A stretch of DNA of 64,000 nt from Acanthochromis polyacanthus (Eukaryota > Chordata > Actinopteri > Pomacentridae): positions 40,168,027-40,232,026 of the forward strand of contig NC_067123.1 of NCBI RefSeq assembly GCF_021347895.1, in the 5' to 3' direction. The position numbers and the translations under genes are program-made. Shown in pieces: positions 46,170 through 57,072 of the stretch. Positions within the stretch are counted from its first letter, which is position 1. Every line of letters begins with the position of its first letter. The notes beneath the pieces are model-generated. The model did not search any database and was not told where the DNA came from. It saw only the letters and a program-made list of their open reading frames with translations.

Positions 46170-47250
46170 GTCTCCTCGGTGCGGTCAGAACGCACATATG
46201 CGCAACAACCGGTTGGGGAAAATTTGCAGAATGTAAATGCCTGAAGGCGCAAAGGAGAGGCATGCGGGCTTTTTTTCTCCAGAAATGTCACATCTGAATC
46301 ACAGCTGTCTGCATCTGTATGTCTGTCTGTGTGCGCGCGTGTGTGTGTGCGTGTGTCTGTCTGTCACTGACCGCAACTTCAGCCCAGACTTCATGCGTGA
46401 CCAGCAGAAGAACAGAGGACGGATGGATGGATGTTTTTGCGCACAGGTCCGTACATGTGTGTGCGCATCTGGAGGGGGGGGGGGGGGGGGGGTGAGAGAC
46501 AAACCAACGCACGACCGTGTCGGCGTGCACGCGCATCAATGACAGAGGGGTCAAAGCGTCGCGCACCGGCCGGCTGCGTTCCTCTCCAAAGCCGAGGTTG
46601 CCACACATGCATGCCCCGGAGAGACGCAGCGGCGCGTCGCATCCACCCGGCAGCCGGAGACGTGAAGGGCAAAGCCGGGGACAGTTAGTCTGAGCCGCGG
46701 CGCAACATTTTCACCTTCAGAAACAGAGTGCCCAAAACGGAGAGAAATAAAAAAAAAAAAGAGGAAAGAATTTACTCACTGTTTTCAGGAGCCCGACACT
46801 CTTCTTCTTCTTTTCTCTTCTTCTGCTCTCTTTGCTCTCCGCGTCTCCTCTCCGTGCACCACAATCCATCCGTCCGTCCCTCCGCTGGACATTTCCTGCG
46901 GCATCGAGCCCTGATCGATTCTAGCGTTGCGGGATAATGTCCCCGGGATGAAACGCAAAAAACACCATATCACGGCAGCATCCCGCTATCACCCCCCCAC
47001 CCCGCAACAACTCCACACACTTCCAGCCCTCCGAAGAAACCCCCCACCCCCCCACCCAAAAAAAAAAAAAAGCCAGCAGAGGATCACGCGCGCGCACCGG
47101 TTTCGACCTTTCCTCCGCTCGCGAGGCTACATGTTGCTGACTGCTGCTCCGCGTCCCTCTCACTCCACACTCACTCTCCTCTCCCGTTATTTTGTTAAAA
47201 TTCACTATGTACGCTCCGTCACCTAGCAACGCCTCTCCTCCCTCCACCTC
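46170..47250. promoter_or_regulatory. Candidate CpG-island promoter
   Basis: CpG is clearly denser here than in the rest of the window, for example GTCAAAGCGTCGCGCACCGG, GACGCAGCGGCGCGTCGCAT and ATCACGCGCGCGCACCGG. It also contains a poly(G) run (about 46472-46491), C-rich and A-rich runs at 47041-47075, and a (CT)n run at 47250-47278. Vertebrate CpG islands usually mark promoters. A consensus-like splice donor lies inside on the minus strand. Which gene it would serve cannot be told from this window. Confidence 0.5.
46780..47200 (-). other. Candidate untranslated first exon
   Basis: On the minus strand, purine-rich 5'UTR-like text ends GGCTCCTGAAAACA directly before GTGAGTAAAT (46779 downward), a strong splice donor. 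The transcription start is a guess. Read on the plus strand, the same place gives TTTACTCACTGTTTTCAG then GAGCCC, a plausible acceptor at 46788, so strand is not settled. No start codon with a good reading frame was found. Confidence 0.3.
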
Positions 47251-47427
47251 CATCCCTCTCTCTCTCTCTCTCTCCTCCTCATCACTTCCTCACGACACGT
47301 GTTGAATGCTAAACTAAGTTGCTCCGATGTGGGATGCTTTTATTCTATTAAAAGCTTTACTTGACTATTACTTTTCTTCTTTCTTCACCTTCTAGTCTCT
47401 CCTATTCCTCCTCATCCCTCCTAATGC

Positions 47428-48731
47428 AGGAGAGTCCAACTCATCTTAGTCCAGGTTCCACATTCAGTCCAGTCTGATCTCCAGTGACCAGTAAAACCAC
47501 AGCATAATAACCTTTAATAAATAACCACAACTCCACGCGATTCCACTGTTTTAGTGAAAAAAGTACACTCTGAAAATGTTCACATGAAAGGATTTTTTTT
47601 CACAAAATATCACGAACAACCTGAAATTTCTTAAGAAAAATTAGTTGAATTTCAGCAGCAGTTTATCATCTGCAAAAAATATATTACAAAAACGAGACAC
47701 GAAAAGACAAAAAAAATGAGACAGACGACAGAAATTAGACAAACAAATGACACAAACGAGATAAAAAATGACAGATGCAAGAAACAAAACAAAAAAAGGT
47801 AGGCAAACAACACAAGACAAAAACACAAAATGACACAAAACATGCACAAAAAATGAATGAAGCAAAATATAAAATGTCAAAAATAAGACAAAAAACCCAA
47901 AAGTGAGTCAAAAAGGTAACACAAAATGACACAAAAGACAAAACCGTAAGACAAATGAAAAAAAATCAGGAAAAAACAAAACATTACAAAAATGAGACAC
48001 AAAATGGCAAAAATGAGAGGAACGACACGAAACGACAAAAAAGTGACAAAGAAAAGAGAGAAAAAGTTATGAAGCCAAAAAAAGGACAAATGAGACAAAA
48101 AAATGACAAAAGCGCAAAACAAAGCGTTAAAAACATGAGACAAGCGATAAAAGTCAGACAAAAAAGACAAAAAAAAGACAACAAAAATGACACAAATGGC
48201 AGAAGCAGGAAACAAATTAACAAAAAATGAGACAAAAGACAGAAATGAGACAAATAAATTACACAAATGACACAAACAACTTTGGTCTGACAAAAAAGAC
48301 AAAAAACAAGATAAAATATTACAAAAATGAGAGAAAAAAATAAAAGCGAGACACAAAACTGCAAAAATGAGACAAAAAGACAAAAACATTACACAAACAA
48401 CAAAAAATACCAAAAGCAAGACAAAATATTGCAAAAGTGAGACAAAATGACAAAAATGAGAAACGATACAACAAAAACATGAGACAATGACAAAAAAAAA
48501 AACAAGACAAAATATTACAAAAATGAGACACCAAATGACAAAATAACAATCTAGTATTTTACTTTCTGATCCAAACAACTTGTCATGGTCTAGAAACGAT
48601 TTTAAATTTACAGTTTTACGAATTTCCAATCTGCAGTTAATGTCTTCTCTGTAATTTTTACCCTTTGAGGGCCGGATTGGACCCTCTGGAGGACCACTTT
48701 TGGACCACGGGCCTCATGTTGGACACCCCTG
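47428..48731 (-). mobile_element. hAT-array family, copy J (longest array)
   Basis: A 1304-bp minus-strand copy with termini CAGGAGAGTCCAACTCATCT and TGTTGGACACCCCTG. The array is about 870 bp (47680-48545), the largest here. Flanking octamers TCCTAATG and TACTAAAC agree at only 5 of 8, so the duplication is decayed or absent. A 250-codon minus-strand frame is an artefact of the array. Confidence 0.8.
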
Positions 48732-49526
48732 TACTAAACTGTGTCTTCATCTGGATTCAAACCCTCGCCGTTTACAGAACAAAATGATCCCTGGGTCTTG
48801 CTTTTATCTTCCACCATCCCATCATCAGTAATGGACCTGTGTGTGTGAAAGAGAAAGATAAAGACAGAAAGAGGCGTTGTTGTTGTTGTTGTTGTCGGTG
48901 TGTGTACGCTTTTTTCCCTCCTCTAACCACTTGTTTTTTCCCCAGTTGCCACGGTACATGTTGTCTTCATAAATATAGAAAAAGAGGAGCAGCAGCAGCC
49001 GGTCGCTCGGCCAGTCAGCCTGCTGCTCGGAGACATTTAAAAATAGGCCCTAATTATCAGAGGAAAGGCTCCGACGGACAGACAGGCGGCCATCTTGGTT
49101 CTTGTTTACGCTGCTTGTTGTAAATTGGACGTCGGGAATCGACTTCTGGGCTCTGAAAAGCCTGCCTGTCTGCCAGAGTACAAATAAAGTGGAGAGAGGC
49201 CGACGGAGGGGAAATACAAAGAGGGTGGCACGCAAACACACACTGCAGACGAAGACGCTGCACATGGACACACACTGCCGCATGTAGGGTTTGTAACTCC
49301 TCTTTTGTGGTCACTTTGCAGATTATCTGGTTGATTAGAGGAGTTCTGGTGGTAAAAGCAGCAGCAAACCAGTAAAATTCATGCATTTCACAGCACTAAA
49401 TTATGAGCAGTAAAATGTTCTTTCAGTACCAAAAGTAAAAAGTACTGATGAGGAGCGGAGAGTGTTGCATTTTATTATGATGATGTGAAAGTGTTACTTT
49501 CATGTTGTAGCCGGGGTGACTTAACT
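48732..49526. other. Unannotated stretch
   Basis: A (GTT)n run at 48878-48896. The complex text at 48900-49290 could be regulatory DNA near the CpG-rich segment. No gene recognised. Confidence 0.3.
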
Positions 49527-50310
49527 GGATCAATATATAACTGCAGGACTTTTTGTATCATAGTCGACATTTTTGCTGTTTTCAGGCCTAAAACCAACAT
49601 GGCCGCCTATAACCAAACACCACATGGCATTTTAGAGAAAGATTCTTCTAAATATTATATATACAATTGAAAAAAATTTGAAAGTTATTTATAAAGATAT
49701 TGTACAGTAGTACATCTGTTGACAAAATGACTCAATGACACACAAAATTATCAGAAAAAGACGAAACGACCACAAACAGACTGATAATGACCGAAAATGA
49801 CCACAGAAAAACACAACATGACTCAATGAGACGAATAATTATCATATAAAGATACAAAATGACGACGAAAAGTTGCAAAATGACCACAGAGACACACAAA
49901 ATGATCTCAAAAAGAGCTAAAATGCCCACAAAACAGTCTGAAAATGACCAAAACAGAAACAACATGAGCACAAATACGTATAAAGCAACCACAAAGACAC
50001 ATGACAAAAAAATGACACAAAATGACCACAGAAAAACACAACATGACTCAATGAGACGAATAATTATCACATAAAGATACAAAATGACGAGTGACACACA
50101 AAAGAATGACAAAAATTTGCAAAACACACTGAAAACAGCCACAAAAAACACATCATGACCACAAAAATGCAGAAAATTAGCACAAAAAGACCTAAAATGC
50201 CTGCATTTTAATGATATCCAGTCATTTTTATTGATAAGTGATTGTTTCCATAATAAATAATGATGGAATTTGTAAAGACATGATCATAATGAACGTAAAA
50301 AGCATTAGTT
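49527..50310 (+). mobile_element. 650-bp inverted-repeat family, copy 3, with array
   Basis: The left third (GGATCAATATATAACTGCAG to about 49730) and a right piece (GATATCCAGTCATTTTTATT, 50213-50305) match copies 1 and 2. The middle third is replaced by a tandem AAAATGACCACA-type array at 49735-50205. The right terminus is missing. Confidence 0.7.
49735..50205 (+). repeat. AAAATGACCACA minisatellite
   Basis: Degenerate tandem words of the form ACACAAAATGACCACAAA. A block of about 65 bp at 49801 recurs nearly unchanged at 50026, 225 bp later, showing block duplication. Confidence 0.75.
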
Positions 50311-51428
50311 TCTTGCCTTTTAATTTAAAAAGTAGCTGATACGGTAATCACTTCAAGTATCACAAAACAGAAGAACTCAAGTGAAAGTATCTCAAACCTC
50401 CTTCCACCACCTCCTCGGCCTAAAACCAGCCTGCCTCCCTCCTACTGCTGCACAACTGGTCTCAGCATCCCATCGGACATATGAAGGTCAACACATGTCT
50501 CGACTTCTCAGTTAAAACTGGGCCAACTCTGACTGGACTGTCTAATTTGTGTTAGATTTTCAGGCTGAAGTTTGTTCAGACACCTTTCTTGTAACATAAT
50601 CTAAGTGTGAAACTGCAGGTGAAACCATTCCTCTGACTAACCTAGACGGCTATGAAACGAGCCAAAGTTGAGGCATCCTTCAACAGCCTCAGACACCAGT
50701 TTCACATCAGAGCTACCACAAACCACTCTATCATTTAAAAGCAGACATGCTTTTAGGTCAAAGTACATCTAGATGTCGGGGTAAAAACTCACTTGTTCAA
50801 AAAATACTTGTTCTTTCAGTAGTATGCTTTCATATGTGGTCAAAAAGCAGCCCAGCCACCCAAAAGTCACATTTTTCTACAAGTAATCTGTATTCTCAGT
50901 TACATTTCAGCTGGTTTGTGACACATCATGAGTAAATTTCTAGTCAACAAATATTTTTAGGTCTTTCCTGTTGCTCCTTTTCAGCCAAGACATTCATATA
51001 TTAGATGGGATGAAGCTCGTCACCTTGGTAACCCAAAAATGAACAAGTTTCAAACAAGTTGTATTTTAAGCCAAACCGTGATGTATTCTTAAACCTAATC
51101 AAGTAAGTCTGGTGCTTAAAACAATGCAAACTGCAAATGAAAACAACACTAAAGTCAAAAACTAATAGTTTTTAGGGAAACAATTTTTGAGACAAAGTTG
51201 TCAAAAGTGCTTCAAACCTAAATGTTCCACCAACATTTCCTCATCAGCTACATAAAGAACAGTTCACACACAGATGTCCAGGCAGCCGCTCACTCGCGAA
51301 CATTTTCAAGTTATAGAAACACAGCTTGCTAACTTGGAAAAGCCCCGTTCCAGAAGTAAAAACAACGATCCTTCAAGTTGAATCTCAATTTGGGGAGGGG
51401 GAAGAAGTCAGGTTGCACAGTGGCAGTG
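50311..51428. other. Unannotated stretch
   Basis: No gene or transposon termini recognised. Confidence 0.3.
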
Positions 51429-51482
51429 GGATGGATGGACGGACGGACGGACGGACGGATGGATGGATGGATGGATGGATGG
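51429..51482 (+). repeat. (GGAC)n(GGAT)n microsatellite
   Basis: A GGAC block passing into a GGAT block; the two differ by one C/T change. Confidence 0.9.
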
Positions 51483-54389
51483 GAAAGTCAAAAGCACAGC
51501 TGCGTTGTTGTGGCCAAAAACTAAATCCAAATGCAGTCGTACCACGGTTCAGGTGGAACGTGCTGAATGGTTTTCTTCAGGATGCTGCAGTAGAGCTCAG
51601 CTTTGACAGCCTGATCCTGGGGGAGGACTTCACAGAACCACGTGAATGTCAAGGAAAATGACGAGAATACTCCTGGTGGACTTCTGACTTGATGTGCTTC
51701 TTCTGACTGTTTGCTCTCTGGTTTGCAGATCCAAACTTTAGTCACCAGATCCTCAACATGAAGCTTGAGTCACCTCAGGACTGTTCACTGAGATCCTTTC
51801 CAGACTTCTACACAGTGCTGTTCTGCAGGTAAATCAGCACCTGCAAGTGGTCACAATGACGAGTAGCAAAGGTCCTGATGTTGACCGTGAGACGTCATGA
51901 GGAATCCTCATAAGAGCTGCTGCTAGCACCTGCTGCGTCTGAATGACACAACGGGAACAGACTGAACGTTTTGATTGCACCTCGTCCACCCACAGATCCT
52001 GATTCTAACCAGTTCTTCATATTTAAACAAACAGGTTTCCTACAGGTGTAACATTAATGAAGAACTTGAGAGGTTCTGTCTCCAGCACACAGAGCAAGAA
52101 CGAATACAAGGATGAGTCACATTTGACTAATACAAGATCGTTCCTAACTCTGGACTGATTAAAGTCTCTAAACTGCAGTATTTCAGTCAAACTGAAATCA
52201 GAACTGCCATTCACTGATGAGCCAAAGCATCACACCTGCAGCAGACCACAGAGGAAACACGGGCAGATGCTTCCAGACTGTAATCTATGCATCTGTTGGT
52301 CTCCTTCCACCCTGCTGCTGACATGTTGTACGCTGATGGGTGAACACCTCCGGCTGAAAATAGCCTTCCTCTTTAACCTGCAGAATGGTTTTGTAATAAC
52401 ATCCTGTATAATGTGTGCTGTAATGATTCCCCAGCAGATGATGTATCTGCAGCTGATGGCAGAGGAAAAGCTCTGAACAATGCTGCTGCTGTGACCTGTG
52501 CAGAGATCCAGGGTCTGTTCTGATGGACGGCCAGCGCTGATGCCATTAGGAAGATGCATTTCTGAGGGCTTGTTTCCTCACTGAGCCTCTGATCTCTGAT
52601 ATCTGGATATTTGACATTGCTGCTGAAAGATCAAAATTTTGGATTTCTGAGTTAATTTATTTTGTTTGTGTGTGTTTTCCCCCCTTTGGTCATCCTGTGG
52701 GTACACATGGTCTAAGTCCCACTCTAAGGGCTTCAATGAAAGGTAATGGGACTTCTCTATTTGGCGGTCTCACCTCTTATCCAAGAGGCTTCCTGAGCTG
52801 TGAATTAAACTGGACCAACTGGGAATGAGGATGCTGCACACCCTGGAGAGTAAATAGCAAATAGTCTGTCTTTGTGTAGTGCCAAAAATCTTCTTTAGAA
52901 TTCAAGAAATACTGAATGAGTTAGATTTTAGAATGAACTGCCACTGAATTTTATGCCGACATTCATGGTTTTAAGAACGTATCCTGCTGACTTCAGGGAT
53001 CCTCATCCTTTCCTTTAATGCAACCATGAGATTGTTACAGAATGTTGAGAACTATGGGATGGATTGCTATGAAACATGATGCTCATATTCCCCATCACCT
53101 TTAACTGCAGTCATATTGATGATCCAGTTGGTGTATCCAGGTTTCTATCACCTGCAAAACTAATCACATTACATCAAGTCTCACTTTCACTGCATTTTGT
53201 GCAAAATAGCAAATGCTAACCGCCAAACATGATGGTAAACTAAATATAGCATTTAGCTCAGAGCACCACCAGTGATTTAGTTCAAAGCTGAAAGCGTTGC
53301 TGTTGGCTCTTTGCTTTAACTCAAATCATGTTCATTCCCTAACCAAGGTGTGTTGTGTCTAAATTTTAGCGACAACTGTGCAAGTTTAGCAAAACTGGAG
53401 GACATTTAACAACTCATTTGGTTGTCTAATTAGCAGTACTGTGGGGGATTTGAGGGTTTTGATATGCAGGGACAACTATATTTTCGTACGCTTTCTATCT
53501 TTTGCTGCTACCACACATACAGAATAAGTGACGCTAAGTTCAGCCACTTGGTAAAGAGGGGAGTGCAGAAGGTTTGCAGAATGAGAGGAAGGAAATCCTC
53601 CAGGATGGTGAAGTACAACAAGCATTCATTCACCCTTCCAGCCTGTTGACATCACAGTGTAAGAGGATTTAAAATTAGCTATTCAAATCTTGATTCTTGG
53701 CCAGAAACCATCATGTCAGGTCTTGGATCTTTTTCACTGAGGCCCTATCAGGTCAAGTGTTATTTAATTCATCTTTACTTTATTTGTCTTGAGCCTGGAA
53801 ATCTGAACCACGGCGTTAAACAGGACTGAAATGAACCGAGGAAGACATTAGTATCATAAGAATAGACTCGCAGCACAAAAAGCCCGAGGTACAAGTCTGA
53901 GGAGCAACTCTGACATTCCTGCCAGCAGTTACAGGATGTCTGTGGGGTTTGCTAAATGTCAACAGGCAATTCATACAGACATAAAAAAATGTGGAACAGG
54001 GTCATTCAATACTGCTCCAGTCAGGTCAGATTAACAATGCACTGGGATTAAAAACGTTCTACAAAGCAGACATGATGAAAGGCACCAAAATACTACATCT
54101 AGGTGAAGTTACAGTATGGAAACATTTTGGAGGACTTGCAGATTTTTTCGTGTCTGTCAGTAGGAAAACACCGCCTGTGCCTGGACTTCTGCCAGTTCAT
54201 GAAGGATAACCCTACAGGAGGCTGCTAGCTTTGCATAAATGCAGCAAAGTCATATCTGTGTGTCCTTTGCATGAACGTGTGACTCACTAAATAGTTCTGA
54301 CACGCTAAACATGTCGGTAAAACGCATGATACGGTTACAAAGCTGCTCAAACACCAGTCAGACAACATTCTGACCTCTGACAGGTGAAG
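51483..54389. other. Unannotated stretch
   Basis: About 2.9 kb without recognised repeats, the longest such stretch in the right half. Scattered short frames carry no domain. It may include conserved non-coding DNA. Confidence 0.3.
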
Positions 54390-54838
54390 TGAAGAACTGA
54401 TTATCTCTATCATGGAACCTGTTAGTGTTTTGGATTTATTAGGCAGCAAGTGAACACTTTGTCCCTTAAAGTTGATGTTAGAAGCAGGAAAAATGAGCAA
54501 GCTTAAGGATTTGAGTGAATTTGACAAGACCACTGGATCAGAGCATCTACAGAAGTGCAGCTCTTGTGGGGTGTTCCTGGTCTGCAGAAACAGTGGTGAA
54601 CCAGAGACAGGGTCATGGACGGCCAAGGCTCACTGATGAGGAAGGCTGGCCCATGTGGTCCGATCCAACAGATGAGCTGCTGTTGCTCAAACTGCTGAAG
54701 AAATTAACGCCGAAAGCAGCAACAATGGACACACGAGCATCAGAACTGGACCAGGAGCGATGGAAGAATCCCATCTTCTTTTCCATGGATGGCCGGGTGT
54801 GTCGCTTAACCGGGGAACTCACGGCACCAGAATGAAGC
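54390..54838 (+). pseudogene. Tc1-like transposase pseudogene, internally deleted
   Basis: The upstream text TTAGGCAGCAAGTGAACACT and GAAGCAGGAAAAATGAGCAA, and then a start region reading SKLKDLSEFDK, match the common fish Tc1-like transposon. Further on, GGCTGGCCCATGTGGTCCGA corresponds to the DNA-binding helix-turn-helix region. The frame then jumps at about 54710, from GCTGAAGAAATTAACG to CGCCGAAAGCAGCAACAATG, deleting the end of that region. A remnant of the early catalytic domain follows (HQNW-like positions read ASELDQERWKN, then MDGRVCRL). The DDE catalytic aspartates and everything after 54838 are absent. Several frameshifts break it. It is inactive. Confidence 0.8.
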
Positions 54839-56794
54839 AGTCATGAAGCAGTGTCAGGAGCAGCTGAAACATCTCAAAAGTGACTATGGGTCCATCACAG
54901 CCGGAGTGGGTGTTGGAAGGGGTTTAACCAAACAGACGCCATTTACGGGCACCAACCGGTGAGCAACGGGAGGAGGAGTGGCCTCAGCTCCACTGCTGGA
55001 TTATTGGAGACCATGTTGGAGGACGGAGTGTTTAGTGAGTCCACCCACGATGAGGTGGTACTCAAATGGAATGGTGCTAGTGGGAAAGCGCTTTCAGTAT
55101 CCTGAGCAAACAATACAGCTTGATGTTCAGCTAAAACAGCTGCATCCTTTACAGAACACTGTTTACTGCAACTTTTCAGATGCTTATCATGAGAAATATG
55201 CCCTGAGAGCGCCGAGTCTGAGCGAACAGCTTCAGTGGTGTCAGGGAGAGTTCAGTTACATCAGCTTCCACCAGCAGTCCAGGTGCTTGTAGACAAACAC
55301 CTGAGGAAATTTGCACTGTGCAGATCATCTTTAGGTTCCCAAAACTGAATCAGTGCCTGCAGGCGGAGTTCACTAATGTGGCACACTCCTCTTTCCCTGC
55401 AGCACGAAACCAAAGCAGCCTTTTAATGCTGGTGTTGTACTTCAGTCACCGCTCTGTTTGCTCTTTTTGCTCTTTTTGCTCCACTCCTGCTGCTGTCACT
55501 GCCTCAAAGGCACTTTGCTATTTGCCTCTCATTCACACATGATGGCCGCCTCTAACGGCTGCAGCAATCTGAGGCTCGGTTCTTGACACTCGAACACGCG
55601 GACAAAAAAGGAGGTGGAAAGTGAATCACCAACCCTGTGATTACTGGAAGATTAGCTCTACCTGCTGACCTCACCTCTGACAAACACCCCTTGGCTCTCG
55701 GCCGTTATAATCAGGATGTTTCCTTGTGGGGGAGGAACAAGGTGAAAGCCAGACATTGAATATCAGCGCACATATGCTGCAGCCGCGCAATAATCCCTTC
55801 CATGTGGGCTGGCTGGCTGAATGCTCAGACAGCGTGGATCATGTTGCATTCTGCAGACTCATCAGGCTTAACACACACACTCACCCTTAATTGGCCACGT
55901 TCATCAAGTAGCCTGAACGTTTGCCAGAACTCAGAGGCAACCCACCAGAACCACTCAGCTGTTACCGGTCACCTCGGGAGGTAGAAGCGCTTTCTGGAAG
56001 TTCAATTCACAGGAAAAAACCTCACAGATAGCATCTGAATCCCGCGCTGCAGAACAGAAGCCGGGCTCCAACAAAGCGTCTAATCAACGTCGAGGGTGTA
56101 TTGCCGCGTGTGCTGCCTGTGCTTAATGAATAAAAGCACCACATTACCATAAGCAAATCCTAAAGCAGCACATTTATCATCTTGAAAATTTAGACAGCAA
56201 AGTGAAAATCAAAACACTCTATTCAAGTAACAGGGAAATGAATTACCTTGGAGCTCTGCCACAGAAAACATGAATGCCTTCCTGGTCTATTTTAAAGGAT
56301 TTTCAATCTATAGAGAGGATTAGAGGGTACAAATTAAAACAGCATTTGCATTTTTTTTTCCCGTTTTGAAAGACGGCTCAGCGTGATGCACGCGGCAGAG
56401 CTCTGCTGCAGAAGTATCATCTCATATGATCAAAAACAATTAGCTTTGTTGTCTTAAAGTATGATAAACTGGCAGAGGAGGTAATGTTTTAATTCAGCGT
56501 GAATGGAACGCTCTCTGTTCAGTTATGAAATGTATTCTTGGATATCTTTAAAGACAGCAGATTTGATTCTGAGGTTTGCGTGCACAGCTGCTGGGGTGGC
56601 AGAACCGAGAGCGTTTGGTTTGGAGTTAAACAGGAGGGCAGCTGCCAGTTTAATTGGCAGGAAAAAAAAAAGAGTTTAGAACGATTAAAGAAAAGCGAGC
56701 AGCTAAGCGGTTTGTACTACTGCTGTTACTGAAGAAAAAAGCCGACTTTTTTTGATATTTTTCTCATAGATGAGCGGTTCCAGACAAAAACCCA
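54839..56794. other. Unannotated stretch, possible conserved non-coding DNA
   Basis: No gene recognised. The parts 55560-55980 and 56160-56530 are complex, low-repeat text with TAATT and ATTTGCAT-like words, a texture seen in conserved enhancers. This was not testable here. Confidence 0.3.
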
Positions 56795-56862
56795 TCCAGG
56801 TGGTCAAGTGGTTAAGATGATTACTGTGTTCCTGTGATGTCCTCGGTACAAGTGTGCAGACA
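56795..56862 (+). mobile_element. Possible decayed tRNA-derived SINE head
   Basis: GGTGGTCAAGTGGTTAAGAT resembles an A-box arm, and CCTCGGTACAAGTGTG about 45 bp later a worn B box. No SINE body follows. Confidence 0.3.
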
Positions 56863-57072
56863 GGAAGTACAAGGAGAGAGGAGAACAACGGCAATATGAC
56901 AAAAACAGAAAAACTCTGAAAAAATGTGTGCATCTAGAAGAGGATGTCAAAATTCACTAAAACAGGAGGGAGGAGTGCATGTTAGAGGCTGTTTTAACAC
57001 AGAAACATACAAAGATGTGTTCTACTGAGTGTGGAACAGGAGGGTGAATGAGAGACAAATTAAAGTATAACC

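Noticed and set aside
46472..46491. Poly(G) run as a functional G-quadruplex promoter element
   Set aside because: A single long G run in a CpG-rich segment may be polymorphic or an assembly weak spot. It gives no specific evidence of function.
47877..48629. A 250-codon minus-strand frame rich in Phe, Leu, Cys, Val and Ser, and similar frames at 22078-22501, 29501-30091, 44676-45173 and 60392-60811
   Set aside because: They lie in the TTTTGTC arrays. T/G/C-only DNA has few stop codons on that strand, several frames are open at once, and the frames change between copies. They are not membrane proteins.
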